A stretch of DNA of 64,000 nucleotides from Lucinisca nassula (GCA_963580285.1 OY757014.1:19322088-19386087), one strand, 5' to 3'. Positions 10,272-20,905 are shown, numbered from the stretch's first letter. Translations and numbers: made by a program. The notes: generated by a model from the letters alone, not told the origin.

Positions 10272-10907
10272 GGTAAAATACACAATAAAAATTTTGGATT
10301 TCAGAATTGAAATAAAATAAAGGGGGGGGGGGGGTTACAAATTGTCACTAGACTATACATTTTTTAACAGAAAGCAATTACCCACATTGCAGTAGTAGTA
10401 TACTAGATCAGAATGGGTCTGACCCTCCACATAAAGAGAAAATAAAGCTTGGCATTTCATGTGAATTGTCTGCTTACCAAAAAAAGATTTTTTTTACAAC
10501 AAATGGAATTTTGTATGCTTGTCCTGTTTAGTTTTGTTTCTTAAAAGTTGAGCATTGCAAGTGGGAAATATAAAGCTTTCAATCTGGGGTTGGGGTGGTT
10601 TAAAAAACTCATTGTACCAAATTCTTATCTAGAACAGATACAAGATATTACAACTATGAAAATGCACCGGTTTCCCTTACGTATGTATGATGTGGACCAC
10701 ATTATTTTTGTCAAGTGGTGGGTATAAGCTGATAAATCTATTGCATACATGTATTTAAAAGTTGAAAAGGTTATACTTAATTAATCTGTTGGGAAATAAA
10801 AAGTAAATAAAGTCTCTTTTATGTGGTTTCACCTGCTCCTAGAATGACATGTTTCTCCATATAAAGTGGGGTTTAGACTCAACAGGGGTCTTTATTTCAT
10901 GGACTTG
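10272..10907. other. No gene recognised
   Basis: AT-rich sequence; G-run at 10322-10333. Within it GGGGTTTAGACTC near 10870 resembles a piece of the E family. No exon seen. It lies downstream of the last PLK exon found, so it is probably PLK intron. Confidence 0.4.
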
Positions 10908-11120
10908 TTAACCCTTATCTTGCTGTTCACGACAACACCTATCTTTGCAAACAGTGTAGATCCAGATCAGATGGCTTCTGAAGTAGCCATCTGATCAGGA
11001 TCTACACTGTTTGACATTCAGTTTATGAATTTGTAGCAATAAATTACATCAAGTAATTTGATTGGTTGATAGACAGAAATGGGTGTGGCTTAAATGAATA
11101 TTCAACATGATAAGGGTTAA
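10908..11120. mobile_element. MITE-A, full length, inverted orientation
   Basis: TTAACCCTTATCTTGCTGTT at the left and AACATGATAAGGGTTAA at the right, TTAA on both sides. The 'GTTCACGACAAC' end comes first, so it is inverted relative to the copy at 4566. The hairpin loop differs (CTTCTGAAGTAGCC). Confidence 0.85.
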
Positions 11121-11168
11121 CCTAATGATTAGGAAAAAGTTAAAGAGAAAGAAAGAGTTACCTTTCCT

Positions 11169-11371
11169 TTAACACTTATGCTGCTGAATAAATTAATTTG
11201 CCACACCCATTTCTGACTATCAACCAAACAATTGCTTGAAATGATTTTTTTCACACAAATTTGCAAACTGAATGAGGAACAGTGTAGATCCTGTTCTACA
11301 GAAGCCATTTGATCTGGATCTACACTGTTTGCAAAGGTAGGGCTGGTCATGTTCAGCAGGATAAGGGTTAA
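11169..11371. mobile_element. MITE-A, full length
   Basis: TTAACACTTATGCTGCTGAA to TCAGCAGGATAAGGGTTAA, TTAA at both ends. It lies 48 bp from the previous copy and in the opposite orientation. Its left hairpin arm has a deletion (TGTTCTACAGAAGCC). Confidence 0.8.
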
Positions 11372-11919
11372 GATGTATTTGCTTTCTAAACTCTTAAACT
11401 TCTAATCAGAATACCTGCAGACATCATTTTCATATATTATTTTGTGACTGATTCAAATCATGAAATTCACATGCTGTTTGAACATTGATTTTGAGCTTTT
11501 GATATCACAAGATTGGCCTTGCTTTGTTTACGTTATGTTGAGCGACATTAGCATTATCGTCCTGAACGTAGCATTTTAGCGTTCTATAATGACATCAGAG
11601 GGTTACTGTGCTGAACGACGGCATTGTAAACAACATTCTGAACAAGCCGCCATGTTGGTTTAAACGCCGGTCGCAGTTGAAGAGTTTATATGGAGTTTAT
11701 ATAGAGCTTTTGAGTGTTTTCATCAAAATTTTGCTGTCAGAATCATAAGCTATGCAAAAACTGATCATCCATGGATATTTCATGCTGGAGATATTTGAAC
11801 CTTCTGCCTAGTGGCCTCATGTTCAAACAGCTTTCTCTGGATCCGGCCAATGATAATGCATGAAAAATCACGGTGGACCCCTATAATAACCACATACAGA
11901 GGTTTCAATAACATTTCTG
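11372..11919. other. Unique stretch, no gene recognised
   Basis: Somewhat richer in CpG at 11540-11680 (GAGCGACATTAGC, GTCCTGAACG). No open frame with conserved character. By position inside the PLK gene it should be intron. Confidence 0.35.
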
Positions 11920-12142
11920 TTAACCCTTGTCCTGCTAATCCCGGATATTCCTTATCTTTGAAACAATGTAGATCCAGATCAGATCAGATCAGATGGCTTC
12001 TGACGAAGCCATCTGATCAGGATCTACATTGTTTGCCATTCAGATTGTGAATATGTTGCAATAATTTGCATCAAGCAATCCGATTGGTTGATAACCGGTA
12101 GTGGGTGTGGCATATATGAATATTCAGCAGAACAAGGGTTAA
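11920..12142. mobile_element. MITE-A, CCCTTGTC subfamily
   Basis: Ends TTAACCCTTGTCCTGCT and AGCAGAACAAGGGTTAA with TTAA on both sides. A short ATCAG repeat expansion (CCAGATCAGATCAGATCAG) sits in one hairpin arm. The right end is 27 bp from the splice donor of the PLK exon at 12170-12286. Confidence 0.85.
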
Positions 12143-12169
12143 CATGTACATGTATAATAAACTGTTTAC

Positions 12170-12286
12170 CTTTCTATTGCAATTCTCCATGGTGATGTAC
12201 ACATTTTCATCATCTTCAAAGAAACTATGGAATTCTACAATGTTGGGATGTTTTAGATGTCTTTGTAACTCAACCTCTCTCAAAAT
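12170..12286 (-). CDS. PLK2/3-like: Polo-like kinase, internal exon (partial kinase domain)
   Basis: The 117-bp exon encodes 39 residues beginning ILREVELQRH and ending ENCNRK. It is bounded by a TTTGTTGCAG acceptor and a GTAAACAG donor, both phase 0. Joined to the exon at 30638-30745 it continues KPHQRQK into ILREVELQ, as in polo-like kinases. The EVELQRHLKHPNIVEF stretch covers helix C with its conserved Glu; FFEDDENVYI is the following strand and hinge region. PLKs are Ser/Thr kinases of mitosis and stress response, with a C-terminal polo-box pair that is not in view. The KPHQR-KI junction and the preceding CYEM-DL-NKVYA stretch (other exon) favour PLK2/PLK3 over PLK1 and exclude PLK4. Subtype is an inference from memory of the family. 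Confidence 0.9.
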
Positions 12287-12371
12287 CTGCAACAAAAATC
12301 ATATAGCATAATTATAGACAGATCTTTCAAAATTTCCAGGAAATAACCTCTAACTAAAGAGTCCATAACAT

Positions 12372-12548
12372 TTAACCTACTATGCGGGGAAACCCCTAAA
12401 GGGGTACCTTGGCAAACAGTACAGGCCCAGATCATACGCCGCAAAATTTTCTATCGATATTAGAATAAAAACTAAACAATAGGCCTTCCACCCCTTATAT
12501 GATAAATGGACTTGTCCAACATATAACAATGGAAGAGTCCACTTAGGG
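12372..12548. mobile_element. MITE-B, shortened copy
   Basis: TTAACCTACTATGCGGGGAA with the CCCCTAAAGGGGTACC palindrome, core AACAGTACAGGCCCAGATCA, then ACCCCTTATATGATAAATGG and GGAAGAGTCCACTTAGGG. The second hairpin arm is missing (jump from CATACGCCGCAAAATTTTC). Confidence 0.75.
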
Positions 12549-12797
12549 TATGACATTTCTGGTCCACGTTTTTATACCTGTGATAATTTATTAACTGTGT
12601 GAGGGAGATTTGCCATTGTGATGAGGGAGATGTAAAGAACAAATAGGGAAATTCTCAGTTCAAATGAGGGTGACTCCAATATTTTTCTAAAATTTAGCAT
12701 AAATTGGGCAAAAATTAGCATCAAAATGAGGGAGTCTCCCTCCTGATGAGGGAGGTATCATAGGTATGTTTTTTGGACCTGGGGCAATTGTGTGTAA

Positions 12798-12991
12798 TTA
12801 GCTCTTATTCCACGGAATAATTAATTAAGCCACACCTACTGCTGACTTTGAACCAATCAATTAACTCCTGCAAATTCTCAAACTGAATGTCAAACAGTGT
12901 AGATCCTGATCAGATGGCTTCTAGCCATCTGATCTGGATCTACACTGTTTGCAAAGATAGAGGTTGTCGTGAACAGCAGGATAAGGGTTAG
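12798..12991. mobile_element. MITE-A with TTAG at both ends
   Basis: Left edge TTAG-CTCTTATTCC and right edge GCAGGATAAGGG-TTAG. TTAG occurs as a direct repeat on both sides in place of TTAA. The central hairpin loop is short (GATGGCTTCTAGCCATC). Confidence 0.75.
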
Positions 12992-13011
12992 TGTTTCTTT
13001 GTTTTCAGGAC

Positions 13012-13314
13012 AGCCCCCACCAATCGGGGCTTGAAGAAATAGATGGGCTGCATGATGGTTCCACGCAGAGCTGAAACCGACCCGCACACGAGTTCTGGTA
13101 AACTGCTCAGAGGATCGACTGAGCCTGCCCAGGCAATGAGGTGCGAGTCAGACCGTCCAAGCTTAAAAACCTTATTGGTTTCATTGGGCGGCAGGGCTTG
13201 AGATGTAATTTCATCTCAATGTCGGGTAAAAGTCCCGCAAAATTGGAAGCAACGTCTCCAAAATGACCTTTACAGTGTTGACGGGGACGTTAAACCTCAT
13301 ATCAAACAAACAAA
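13012..13314 (+). mobile_element. S2 SINE, full length
   Basis: CCCCCACCAATCGGGGCTTG to a CATATCAAACAAACAAA tail. An imperfect target duplication (TTGTTTTCAGGAC, 12999-13011; TTGTTTTCAAGAAC, 13315-13328) flanks it. It lies 20 bp right of a MITE-A. Confidence 0.85.
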
Positions 13315-13328
13315 TTGTTTTCAAGAAC

Positions 13329-14139
13329 TGTACTCAGACAAATTCAAAAACAGTAAAATGGGGTTTGTACCACTGCTGAAACCAGTGAAAGGGTTCACAC
13401 AGTATGTGCCTATAGCTACAATACACCTGACAAGCTATAAATGAAAACTTTGTCCAACTGTACTTGGGAAGTTTTGTTGTTCATGACAAGTTTCTTTGTC
13501 ACAAAAGTCATTGAAACATCAAGATAACTGAATGCCTTTATGTTTGCTATAATTTAATAACATTTTGTATGATTTGTGACACCCACAGCCCCTATAATGA
13601 ACAAAGTACCATAAAAATCAGAAAAAAATTGGACACCAGTAAATATCAGGATATATATATTCACCCTTATCAACCCCTAATTGTCCCCTATCTTTGCAAA
13701 CAGTGTAGACATATGAAACTCCTTATATGGCTTAAACTAAAAGTGTTTGTTTGATTTTCACTTCAGATGAAATATCTTGAGTTCAATTTGCCTTTGTTAG
13801 GTTAATAATTTTCCAACTGAATATCAATAAGTGTTTCAAATTATGCTTCAAATATCATAAATTTTTCATAAAGACATTTTCATGAAAAACATATGCTTAT
13901 TTATCCAATCATACACAATAATTTGCCAGGTGTAGGGTCATTTGTGATATTAATTTGATGTTTTCTAACACACTGCATTAACCTATTAACTTTTTGTATT
14001 TCGATAAATTTATACAAACGAGTTCAAAATTCCCATATCACTGTATTAATTGCTAGATTATGTACATTTTTCTGCAAGTTTTTTTTTTTTGCATGAAGCT
14101 GTGGACTCAGGCTAATGTTAGTTGAAGAACTTGCTGCTC
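13329..14139. other. No gene recognised
   Basis: AT-rich unique sequence. CTATCTTTGCAAACAGTGTAG at 13687-13707 is one arm of the shared hairpin core. Otherwise nothing seen. Confidence 0.4.
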
Positions 14140-14376
14140 TTTTACCCTTTTTGCAACAAATGGTATTTTCCTCATTATATTCTGCAGAAGTCCATTTCGA
14201 AATTTAGGGTGACAGGTTGTGTTATCTCTTTGAAATTTATTTGGAAAATGGCTGAACTTTTAGCAAACAGTGGAGGCCCTGATCAGACGCCGCATTCTGC
14301 GGCGTCTCATCTGGACCTGCACTGTTTGTGAGGGTACCACTACCCATTTTGGAGTTTCTAGTACGAAATGGTTGAA
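14140..14376. mobile_element. MITE-F
   Basis: Left end TTTTACCCTTTTTGCAACAA, right end CTAGTACGAAATGGTTGAA. The centre carries AACAGTGGAGGCCCTGATCA, then GACGCCGCATTCTGCGGCGTC as a perfect hairpin. Terminal TTAA is decayed. Confidence 0.7.
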
Positions 14377-14557
14377 AATGTAGCTCTTTAAAATGTAACT
14401 ACTGACAAGGGCAGCAAATCTATCATGAAAACAGTTTCTCCCCTTTATGGTGCTATACTCCCCTAAAACAAAAATGTTATCAAGACTCAGATCCTGGGTT
14501 CTATTTTGGGTCCAAACCAAAAGTTAATATTTGAATCTGAGTAATGAAGTTTAACCT

Positions 14558-14770
14558 TTAACCCTTATCTTGCTGAATATTCATGTAAGCCACACCCATT
14601 TCTGTCTATCAACCAATCAAATTACTTGATGTAATTTATTGCTACAAATTCACAAGCTGAATGACAAACAGTGTAGCTCCTGATCAGATGGCTTCTTCAG
14701 AAGCCATCTGATCTGGATCTACACTGTTTGCAACGATAGGGGTCCTTGTGAACAGCAGGATAAGGATTTA
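14558..14770. mobile_element. MITE-A, full length
   Basis: TTAACCCTTATCTTGCTGAA at the left with intact TTAA; the right end AGCAGGATAAGGATTTA is mutated. The central hairpin with GGCTTCTTCAGAAGCC is intact. Confidence 0.85.
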
Positions 14771-14802
14771 CATGTCAATCAACAATTGTTGTGAGTGTCA
14801 TT

Positions 14803-14873
14803 GTAGCAAACAGTGAGGACCCAGATCAGACTGCTCCTTTCGAATCTGGGTCCACACTGTTTGCTTGTATGAA
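14803..14873. repeat. Solo hairpin core (GATCAGACTGC type)
   Basis: GCAAACAGTGAGGACCCAGA then ATCAGACTGCTCC, and on the other side GAATCTGGGTCCACACTGTT. It has the core of the MITEs but none of their known ends. Confidence 0.6.
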
Positions 14874-14969
14874 AAAGAAAATGTTTTCAAAATTAAGTTT
14901 GCACGATGTAATAGACAATAAAACAGACAACATTTAAATTCCAATGCAGGCTTCTCAGCATCTAAAGGG

Positions 14970-15182
14970 TTAACCCTTGTCCTGCTGAATATTTTAATCT
15001 GCCACACCCTCTACAGATTATCAGCCAATTAGATTACTTGATACAAATTATTGCAACAAATTCACAATCTGAATGACAAACAATGTAGATCCTGATCAGA
15101 TGGCTTCTTCAGAAGCCATCTGATCTGGATCTACATTGTTTGAAAGATATGACATATCCAGGCTCAGCAGGACAAGGGTTAA
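14970..15182. mobile_element. MITE-A, CCCTTGTC subfamily
   Basis: TTAACCCTTGTCCTGCTGAA and CTCAGCAGGACAAGGGTTAA, with TTAA intact on both sides. The core reads AACAATGTAGATCC, shared with the copies at 11920 and 39315. Confidence 0.85.
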
Positions 15183-15670
15183 TGTACATGTGCAACAACA
15201 GTTGTACAAAATTATTTATAGATCCACAAAATTTAATGTTGTCCATGTGATTGTGTTGTGTAAAAAGGGTTGGAAATAACTTAGACTTGAGTACTGGATT
15301 TAACACTGGTCAACAGTGCAGACTTCACTAGAGATCAGTGGCGTCTGATCAGGGTCTACATGTTTCCCTAAATAAATACTGGAATTTAGGGTAAAACAAA
15401 AAAGTGTCAGTACAGGACTAAATTTACAGTCGATACTCAAGTGACATTCGGCGCGCTAGTGCTGTTTGTGATTTTTTTTTTCTTTATCGCAATAATAATA
15501 TTTTTTTTACATGCAGAACATAATTTTGTACAGTTACTGTAGCTATTGATGGCTACCTGTAGGGCTCTAATCTAAATCATAAATTAGCAATTAACCTGTC
15601 CATAAATTGAGGTCATGACCCCTAGAATCTGTTATTACCTGCAGCTAGCTACTGCCAACAGACTCTGAAA

Positions 15671-15867
15671 GCCAGATTCCCCTATATTCACCATATTTGC
15701 ATTATTTGCTGGCTCCCAGCTTGCACATTGTCAATTTTGGAAAAACAGGTAACCAGACCCCCCTGACCTTTCAAGGTCAGGGGGGTCTGGTTACCTGTTT
15801 TTTCAACACTGATAACCTTCAGACTAGGAACCAGCAGATAATGCAAATAAGGTGAATACAGAGAAAG
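15671..15867. mobile_element. Foldback N with a 30-bp perfect-arm hairpin
   Basis: The inner arms 15741-15770 and 15773-15802 are exact inverse complements (CAGGTAACCAGACCCCCC) around a 2-nt loop. Outer arms (CCCCTATATTCACCATATTT and its partner near 15845) are imperfect. About 200 bp; no open frame of note. Confidence 0.75.
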
Positions 15868-15904
15868 TAGCTCTAACAATATGGCCATCAAGGAGGAACA
15901 AGCA

Positions 15905-16215
15905 TAATTTGGAGATAATTTTCTTTAATTTTTATTAGAAACTTATGTTGTGGATACTCCTTACTCCTTGATGAGGTGATTCTAATGAGTGAGTGAGTGT
16001 TTCAGTTTTACGTCCCACCAACAGCTAAGGTCATACGGAGACGGGACCTCGGTTTAAAGACTCATCCGAAAGTCTGGAGAAGCCCGGGATCGAACCTGCG
16101 ATCCCTGGTTTACAAGGCTAGTAGCGTAACCACTCGACCACGGAGGCTTCTAATTCTAACGAGAACCCTCAACATAAGTTTTCAACAAGAATTAAAGAAA
16201 ATTATTCCAAAGTTA
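15905..16215. mobile_element. E foldback interrupted by an S3 SINE
   Basis: The left arm TTATTAGAAACTTATGTTGTGG ends at the loop GATTCTAATGAG; the right arm resumes at 16153 (CTAACGAGAACC, CAACATAAGTTTTC, AAGAATTAAAGAAAA). The SINE sits in the hairpin tip. Confidence 0.7.
15990..16152 (-). mobile_element. S3 tRNA-derived SINE, full length
   Basis: On the minus strand the head is GCCTCCGTGGTCGAGTGGTTA (A box) with a B box GGTTCGATCCC. The body is TCTCCAGACTTTCGGATGAG, then CTTAGCTGTTGGTGGGACGT, and the tail is (CTCA)n. Target duplication ATTCTAAYGAG: 15979-15989 and 16153-16163. The head resembles a Leu/Ser-type tRNA, but this is not a functional tRNA gene. Confidence 0.9.
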
Positions 16216-16297
16216 TCTACACCATTATTGCTTATCTGGAGTCATGAATTATGCCTTGTCTGGCAAGTTTCATTGCATTCTTTCTAATAGACCTGTT

Positions 16298-16514
16298 TTA
16301 ACCCATTGTATGCTAGTGGATTCTTCCTTTGCAATATGTTGGACAAGTCCATTTGTCATATAAGGGGTGTCAGGCCTATTTTTTCGTTTTTATTTTATTT
16401 TTGACGGAAAATTCTGTTAGCATATAGTGCAGGCCCTGATCAGATGCCCCATTCTGTGGCGTCTGATCTGGGCCTACACTGTTTATCCGGGGTTTCTCGC
16501 ATACAATGGGTTAA
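16298..16514. mobile_element. MITE-B, full length, TTAA-flanked
   Basis: TTAACCCATTGTATGCTAGT and CGCATACAATGGGTTAA with exact TTAA at both sides. Core AGTGCAGGCCCTGATCAGAT / CTGATCTGGGCCTACACTG. Together with MITE-A, -D and -F this makes TTAA the common target. Confidence 0.85.
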
Positions 16515-17044
16515 AGATCAATATGCAGCATGCTCCAAGATCAAACTTTTTCTGAAGGAAATATTTCTTGACCATGCAATCCCCACAAAAGAAATGATGC
16601 TGGGCCCGGCAGTGATCCAGTCAATATCTTAGTCCTACAGAAGTATCACTCCTTAGCAGGTCCCTCACATCATATGGAGACAGACAACTGACATTAACAG
16701 ATTGTTCTGTTCTGTGTTGCACTGTTGCTGCTTGGTATTACTTTGCATTGAATAAGTAATCTGGTCAAAACAGAATCTGTTATGAAAGTATCACTCTGGC
16801 ATAACCTTCATGTTGACTGGGCCAAAAACCTCCAAAATAAACAAACAAATTTTCTGTATCCCTGAACAATACCAGTATTCATTACAAACACATGAAACTA
16901 ATTTGGAAGAATGTTTATATACAGACAGGTCAATTAGTGGCAATTAAGATACACTCAAGAGTGCTGAAAGTAGCAGCTGGTAGTCCTAATAAATTGCAAT
17001 TCTCTTTACCCCTTCAATCCTGAATATTTCAAGTAGATCAGAAT
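16515..17044. other. No gene recognised
   Basis: Unique AT-rich sequence between a MITE-B and an S2 SINE. No exon seen. Confidence 0.4.
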
Positions 17045-17059
17045 ACACTATGAGCAGTT

Positions 17060-17352
17060 CGCCCCCGCCCATAGGGCCTTGAAGAAATATATGGGCTGCA
17101 TGATGCTTCCACGCAGAGCTGAATCCGGCCCGCACACTAGTACTGGTAAACCGCTTAGAGGATCTAAGCCTGTCCAGGAACCGCGGTGCGAGGCGGGACC
17201 GCCCATGCTAATAAACCCTATTGGTTTCATTGGGCGACAGGGCTTGAGATGTCATTTCATCTCAATGTCGGGTAAAAGTCCCACAAAATTGGAAGCAACG
17301 TCTCCAAAATGACCTTAACAGTGTTGACGGGGACGTTATTCAAATCAAACAA
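17060..17352 (+). mobile_element. S2 SINE, full length
   Basis: CCCCCGCCCATAGGGCCTTG to a TTCAAATCAAACAA tail; target duplication ACACTATGAGCRGTT at 17045-17059 and 17353-17367 (one mismatch). A few bases before the tail are deleted (GACGTTATTCAAATC). Confidence 0.85.
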
Positions 17353-17409
17353 ACACTATGAGCGGTTTCAGCAAAAAATTAAAACCTCAATGGCACAGAT
17401 AAAGACAAA

Positions 17410-17672
17410 GATGGCCCCCACCCGTTGGGGCTTGGAGAAACAGACTGGGCTGCCTAATGCTTCACCGACTGCACATAAGTTCTGGGAAACTGCTTAGAGG
17501 GTCTAAGCTTGTCGAGGCAAAGTGGTGTGAGTCGCACCGTCAGGGCGGCAGGTAATGAGATGTCATTTCATCTCAATGTTGGGTAAAAGTCCCACTAAAT
17601 TGGAAGCAACATCTCAAAATGACCTAAATATTGTTGACGGGGGTGTTAAATCTCAAATCAAATCAAACAAAA
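17410..17672 (+). mobile_element. S2 SINE, diverged copy
   Basis: GGCCCCCACCCGTTGGGGCT, CTGCCTAATGCTTCACCG, AGGTAATGAGATGTCATTTC and an AAATCAAATCAAACAAAAAA tail. It has small internal deletions relative to the neighbour and lies in the same orientation 43 bp after the neighbour's target duplication. Confidence 0.8.
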
Positions 17673-17684
17673 AACTGAAGATAA

Positions 17685-17830
17685 AGCCCCAGATAAGAGG
17701 GATTTTTCTTATTTCTTCATATAAACATTTATTGTGGGTACTCATTAGAAGCGCCTCACTGAGGCGCTTCTAATGAGTACCCACCCACAATATATGTTTT
17801 CGTGTAGATGTGAGAAAAAAAATCAGTACT
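17685..17830. mobile_element. E-related foldback, GAAGCGCCTC subfamily
   Basis: The hairpin GTGGGTACTCATTAGAAGCG / CGCTTCTAATGAGTACCCAC is nearly perfect, flanked by TTTTTCTTATTTC and GTGAGAAAAAAAAT. The same subfamily occurs at 46395-46600. Confidence 0.8.
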
Positions 17831-17869
17831 TGTTGGATGAAAAAGCACCTTTAATATCTTGAGCTAAAA

Positions 17870-17957
17870 TTCAGAAGCCATCTGATCTGGATCTACACTG
17901 TTTGCAAAGGTAGGGGGGTTATGGACAGGGGGGGGGGGAAAGGGGGAAAGGGTTAAT
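17870..17957. mobile_element. MITE-A right-end fragment with G-rich expansion
   Basis: TCAGAAGCCATCTGATCTGG, CTACACTGTTTGCAAAGGTA, then a purine run (17933-17950) and AAAGGGTTAA. The left part is absent. Confidence 0.6.
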
Positions 17958-18297
17958 AGAGAAATCTGATCATGAACTATTAGGCCATGGTGAATATGAC
18001 TGATGAATAGTCATGATTATATTTACACACAAGATTTTTCTAATGACAACTTTAAGGGCCACATCAATCAAGGAAAGATCATGTGTTGGTATTCAGAGCA
18101 GAAAGATGAACAAATGATATACTGAAATTGATCTTGGGTAATGTTTCTAGTAATTTATATCAAAAACTCTTCATCCATCACTCCCCTTATTAAAACAGAT
18201 GATGTATATGACAAATATCAATGTATAAGCAAAGCAAGGGAGGACCCTCTCTATACGCCATATAGTATTCTGTCACATTTGTCCACATCACATTAAC

Positions 18298-18395
18298 GGG
18301 CTTCTCCAGACTTTCGGATGAGTCTTTAAACCGAGGTCCCGTCTCCATATGACCTTAGCTGTTGGTGGGACGTAAAACTAAAACACTCACTCACT
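18298..18395 (+). mobile_element. S3 SINE, 5'-truncated, at the edge of a MITE-B
   Basis: Begins GGCTTCTCCAGACTTTCGG, so the tRNA head is missing, and ends AAAACACTCACTCACTC. The 14-bp duplication CACATCACATTAAC is at 18284-18297 and 18396-18409. The right copy overlaps the TTAAC edge of the MITE-B, which dates the SINE as the later insertion. Confidence 0.9.
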
Positions 18396-18404
18396 CACAT
18401 CACA

Positions 18405-18596
18405 TTAACCCATTGTATATTCTATGACTCTTCCATTGCTATATGTTGGACAAGTCCATTTGTCATATAAGGGATGGCAGGCCTATTTTCTAAGTTTTTA
18501 TTCTATTTTTGACGAAAAATTCTGATGCCCAGATCTGATGCCTGCACTGTTTGCCAAGGTACCCCTTTAGGGGTTTCCCCGCATGCAATGGGTCAA
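18405..18596. mobile_element. MITE-B, shortened core
   Basis: TTAACCCATTGTATATTCTA to CCCCGCATGCAATGGGTCAA. The first hairpin arm is mostly lost (AAATTCTGATGCCCAGATC). The CCCCTTTAGGGGTTTCC motif near the right end is typical for this family. Confidence 0.75.
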
Positions 18597-18858
18597 CAAG
18601 ACCCTGAAATAAACACCCCATAAACCCACTTTATATAGAGAAAACTGGGGTTTAGAGGTGTATTGATTATTTTTCTTACTTCTGCTCCAAGATATATAGG
18701 TTGTGGGTACTCATTAGAACCACCAGAATGAGGCAGTTTCAACAAGCACATAAAACCTGTGCTTTATGTATAAATAAGAATACTAACACAATTTTCATTA
18801 GTAAATTAACCATTTTGGAGATATAAAATAATGCATGCACTTGGCGGGGATCATGTAA
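18597..18858. mobile_element. E' foldback (variant ends)
   Basis: CACCCCATAAACCCACTTTA, AGAGAAAACTGGGGTTTAG, TTGTGGGTACTCATTAGAAC; the second hairpin arm is lost (CAGTTTCAACAAGC). Right end ATCATGTAATG fits the family terminus. Confidence 0.65.
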
Positions 18859-19500
18859 TGTCAAGTCTTATTTTCTCTGAAAAATAGGACAAATACTTTG
18901 CAAATTACTTTGATGTCTTATGGTCCAGGAATCATATTAAATCTTCACCAGTGTGGCCCATCTTCCACTTCATTGGAGCCACTCTGTGGCCCTAATTACA
19001 CTTCACCTCTGCCCTTAAACCAGTTATTCATTGGCCGTCTTTCTGGCCCATTCATACAGACCTCCTGGGCTGTTTATTTCACATGAAACTTCAATTCAAC
19101 AGCTATTTACACCATGGTCCATGAAAGTGGACACTTTTATTTGAAAGAGGGAGCTTATTAGATGCTGGTTACCGCTGTCAGGGGTATGTATGGAACACAT
19201 TGGAGTGGATTGTCCTTCAAAAAAAAACTTGTCCATTGCAGAAAGATCTAGAGAAGATAACTTGCTAATTTAATTTTGTTTTCACTTTCAGTCTTTGATG
19301 CATTCGGAAGCAACATGGCAAGACACTTGAAGTAAGAGTAATGGATTGGGACAGACCTGAAATCTGTAATTATGTTTAAGCCCCCAGAAAACTTGAGAAT
19401 AGGGTAAAAAAAGAAAGATGATGTATTTCCGCAATTAGAGCCCAATGAGCCTGACAGATATAGCTGATCGGCCAAGTGATTCTTTTACCCCCAAAAGGGT
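18859..19500. other. No gene recognised
   Basis: Unique sequence. An open frame at 18898-19086 shows no known motif and no convincing splice sites. At 19500-19575 one arm of the shared hairpin core (GTCTGATCAGAGCCTTCACT) is present. Confidence 0.35.
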
Positions 19501-19804
19501 GACTGAGGCAAGAAGTGCAGGTACAAAGAATGTTCTGCATTCTGCAGTGTCTGATCAGAGCCTTCACTGTTTGCAAAAATGTTCAGCCATTCTTTGAAAT
19601 GAATTTCAAAAATAACCAACATTTCACAACAGACTCCTGCTATCTGCTATATAATGGGTTAATCATGGAATTGGAACAAGAAGGCCAAGGTTGCCTTAAA
19701 TTGCTCAACTGAGTTTCAAAACACCCCATAACTGAAATTATTGTTGTGAGGGAACCAGTGTTCCATTTGGTAGGAGTTTATGTTTATGCTACATGGGCTC
19801 CCAT

Positions 19805-20000
19805 CACGTGCTATTTTAACAAGTCCATGAAACAAACACCCTTCTAAACCCCACTTTATATAGAGAAAACTGGAGTTTACAGGGGTATAAATTATTCTTT
19901 TTATTTCTGCTCCAAGACATCGGTTGTGGATCCTCGTTAGTACCGCCTCAATTAGATGGTCACAAAATTTCATCAGTAAAATATCCATTTTTGAAATATG
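19805..20000. mobile_element. E' foldback, half copy
   Basis: CATCACGTGCTATTTTAAC, AACAAGTCCATGAAACAAAC, ACCCCACTTTATATAGAG, AAAACTGGAGTTTACAGGGG, then GGTTGTGGATCCTCGTTAG. The right arm is not recognisable. Confidence 0.6.
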
Positions 20001-20461
20001 AATTAATATGAATTAATCAAGCACAGCTAAGCTGTTCTTTAGAGTTTGAATGATGAAGTAGGACTGGACACCCAATATGTGTGCTGCAACTCAAATGGTG
20101 GTTCGTATGGGGTGGGGGATGGAGGGGGTGGGTGTGCAGAAACCTGACCATGTGATGTCAGTCATTCTGTATGTGACATGACACTCCAGGGAAAACATGG
20201 CCGATAAAACAGAACTCAACAAATCACATCATAACTCATCTGAACAAAATGTAGCCAGATGGTAGCACACAAAGGATAATACTAAATCGTCAACACTCAG
20301 AGCTGTGTGTTCTGATTAGAGACCAACTGTTCTTAACAATTAAGTGAGAAAATCTTTTAAATTCCTTTTTCATCACTTGTAATGAAGATACAAATCTCCC
20401 TAAGTCCTTTTTTTCTAGAATCATTCTCATACTGTAATTACTGTATGGATGCAGACAGACA

Positions 20462-20550
20462 GACAGACCTGTCTAAGCCAACAGTGTAGACCCAGTTGAG
20501 AGGCCATGGAAAGGCAGCATCTCATCAGGGTCTACACTGTTTGCCACTCA
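20462..20550. repeat. Solo hairpin core
   Basis: CAACAGTGTAGACCCAGTTG and CATCAGGGTCTACACTGTTT flank a degenerate loop; (GACA)n precedes it. No known MITE end adjoins it. Confidence 0.55.
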
Positions 20551-20674
20551 TCCTGCTATTCTTTGACACAATTTCAGTTGTTCAAATTTTAGAACAAGAA
20601 GGTGTCCGAATACTTAGGGTATAATACCGTACTCTATAATTTACTGGGCTCTAGATGAGAAGATTAGCAGATGA

Positions 20675-20905
20675 TTAACCAATTGTATACTGGTGGACTC
20701 TAATCCATTGCTATATGTTGGACAAGTCCATTTGTATTATAAGGGGTGTCAGACCTATTTTTTGTTTTTATTCTATTTTTGACAGAAAATTCTGTTAGCA
20801 AATACTGCAGGCCCTGGTCAGACGCTGCATTCTGCGATGTCTGATCTGAGCCTGTACTGTTTGCCAAGGTACCCCTTTAGGGGTTTCCAGCATGCAATGC
20901 GTTAA
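20675..20905. mobile_element. MITE-B, full length, TTAA-flanked
   Basis: TTAACCAATTGTATACTGGT and AGCATGCAATGCGTTAA; GATTAA / TTAATC at the edges. Core ACTGCAGGCCCTGGTCAGAC / GTCTGATCTGAGCCTGTACT. Confidence 0.85.
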
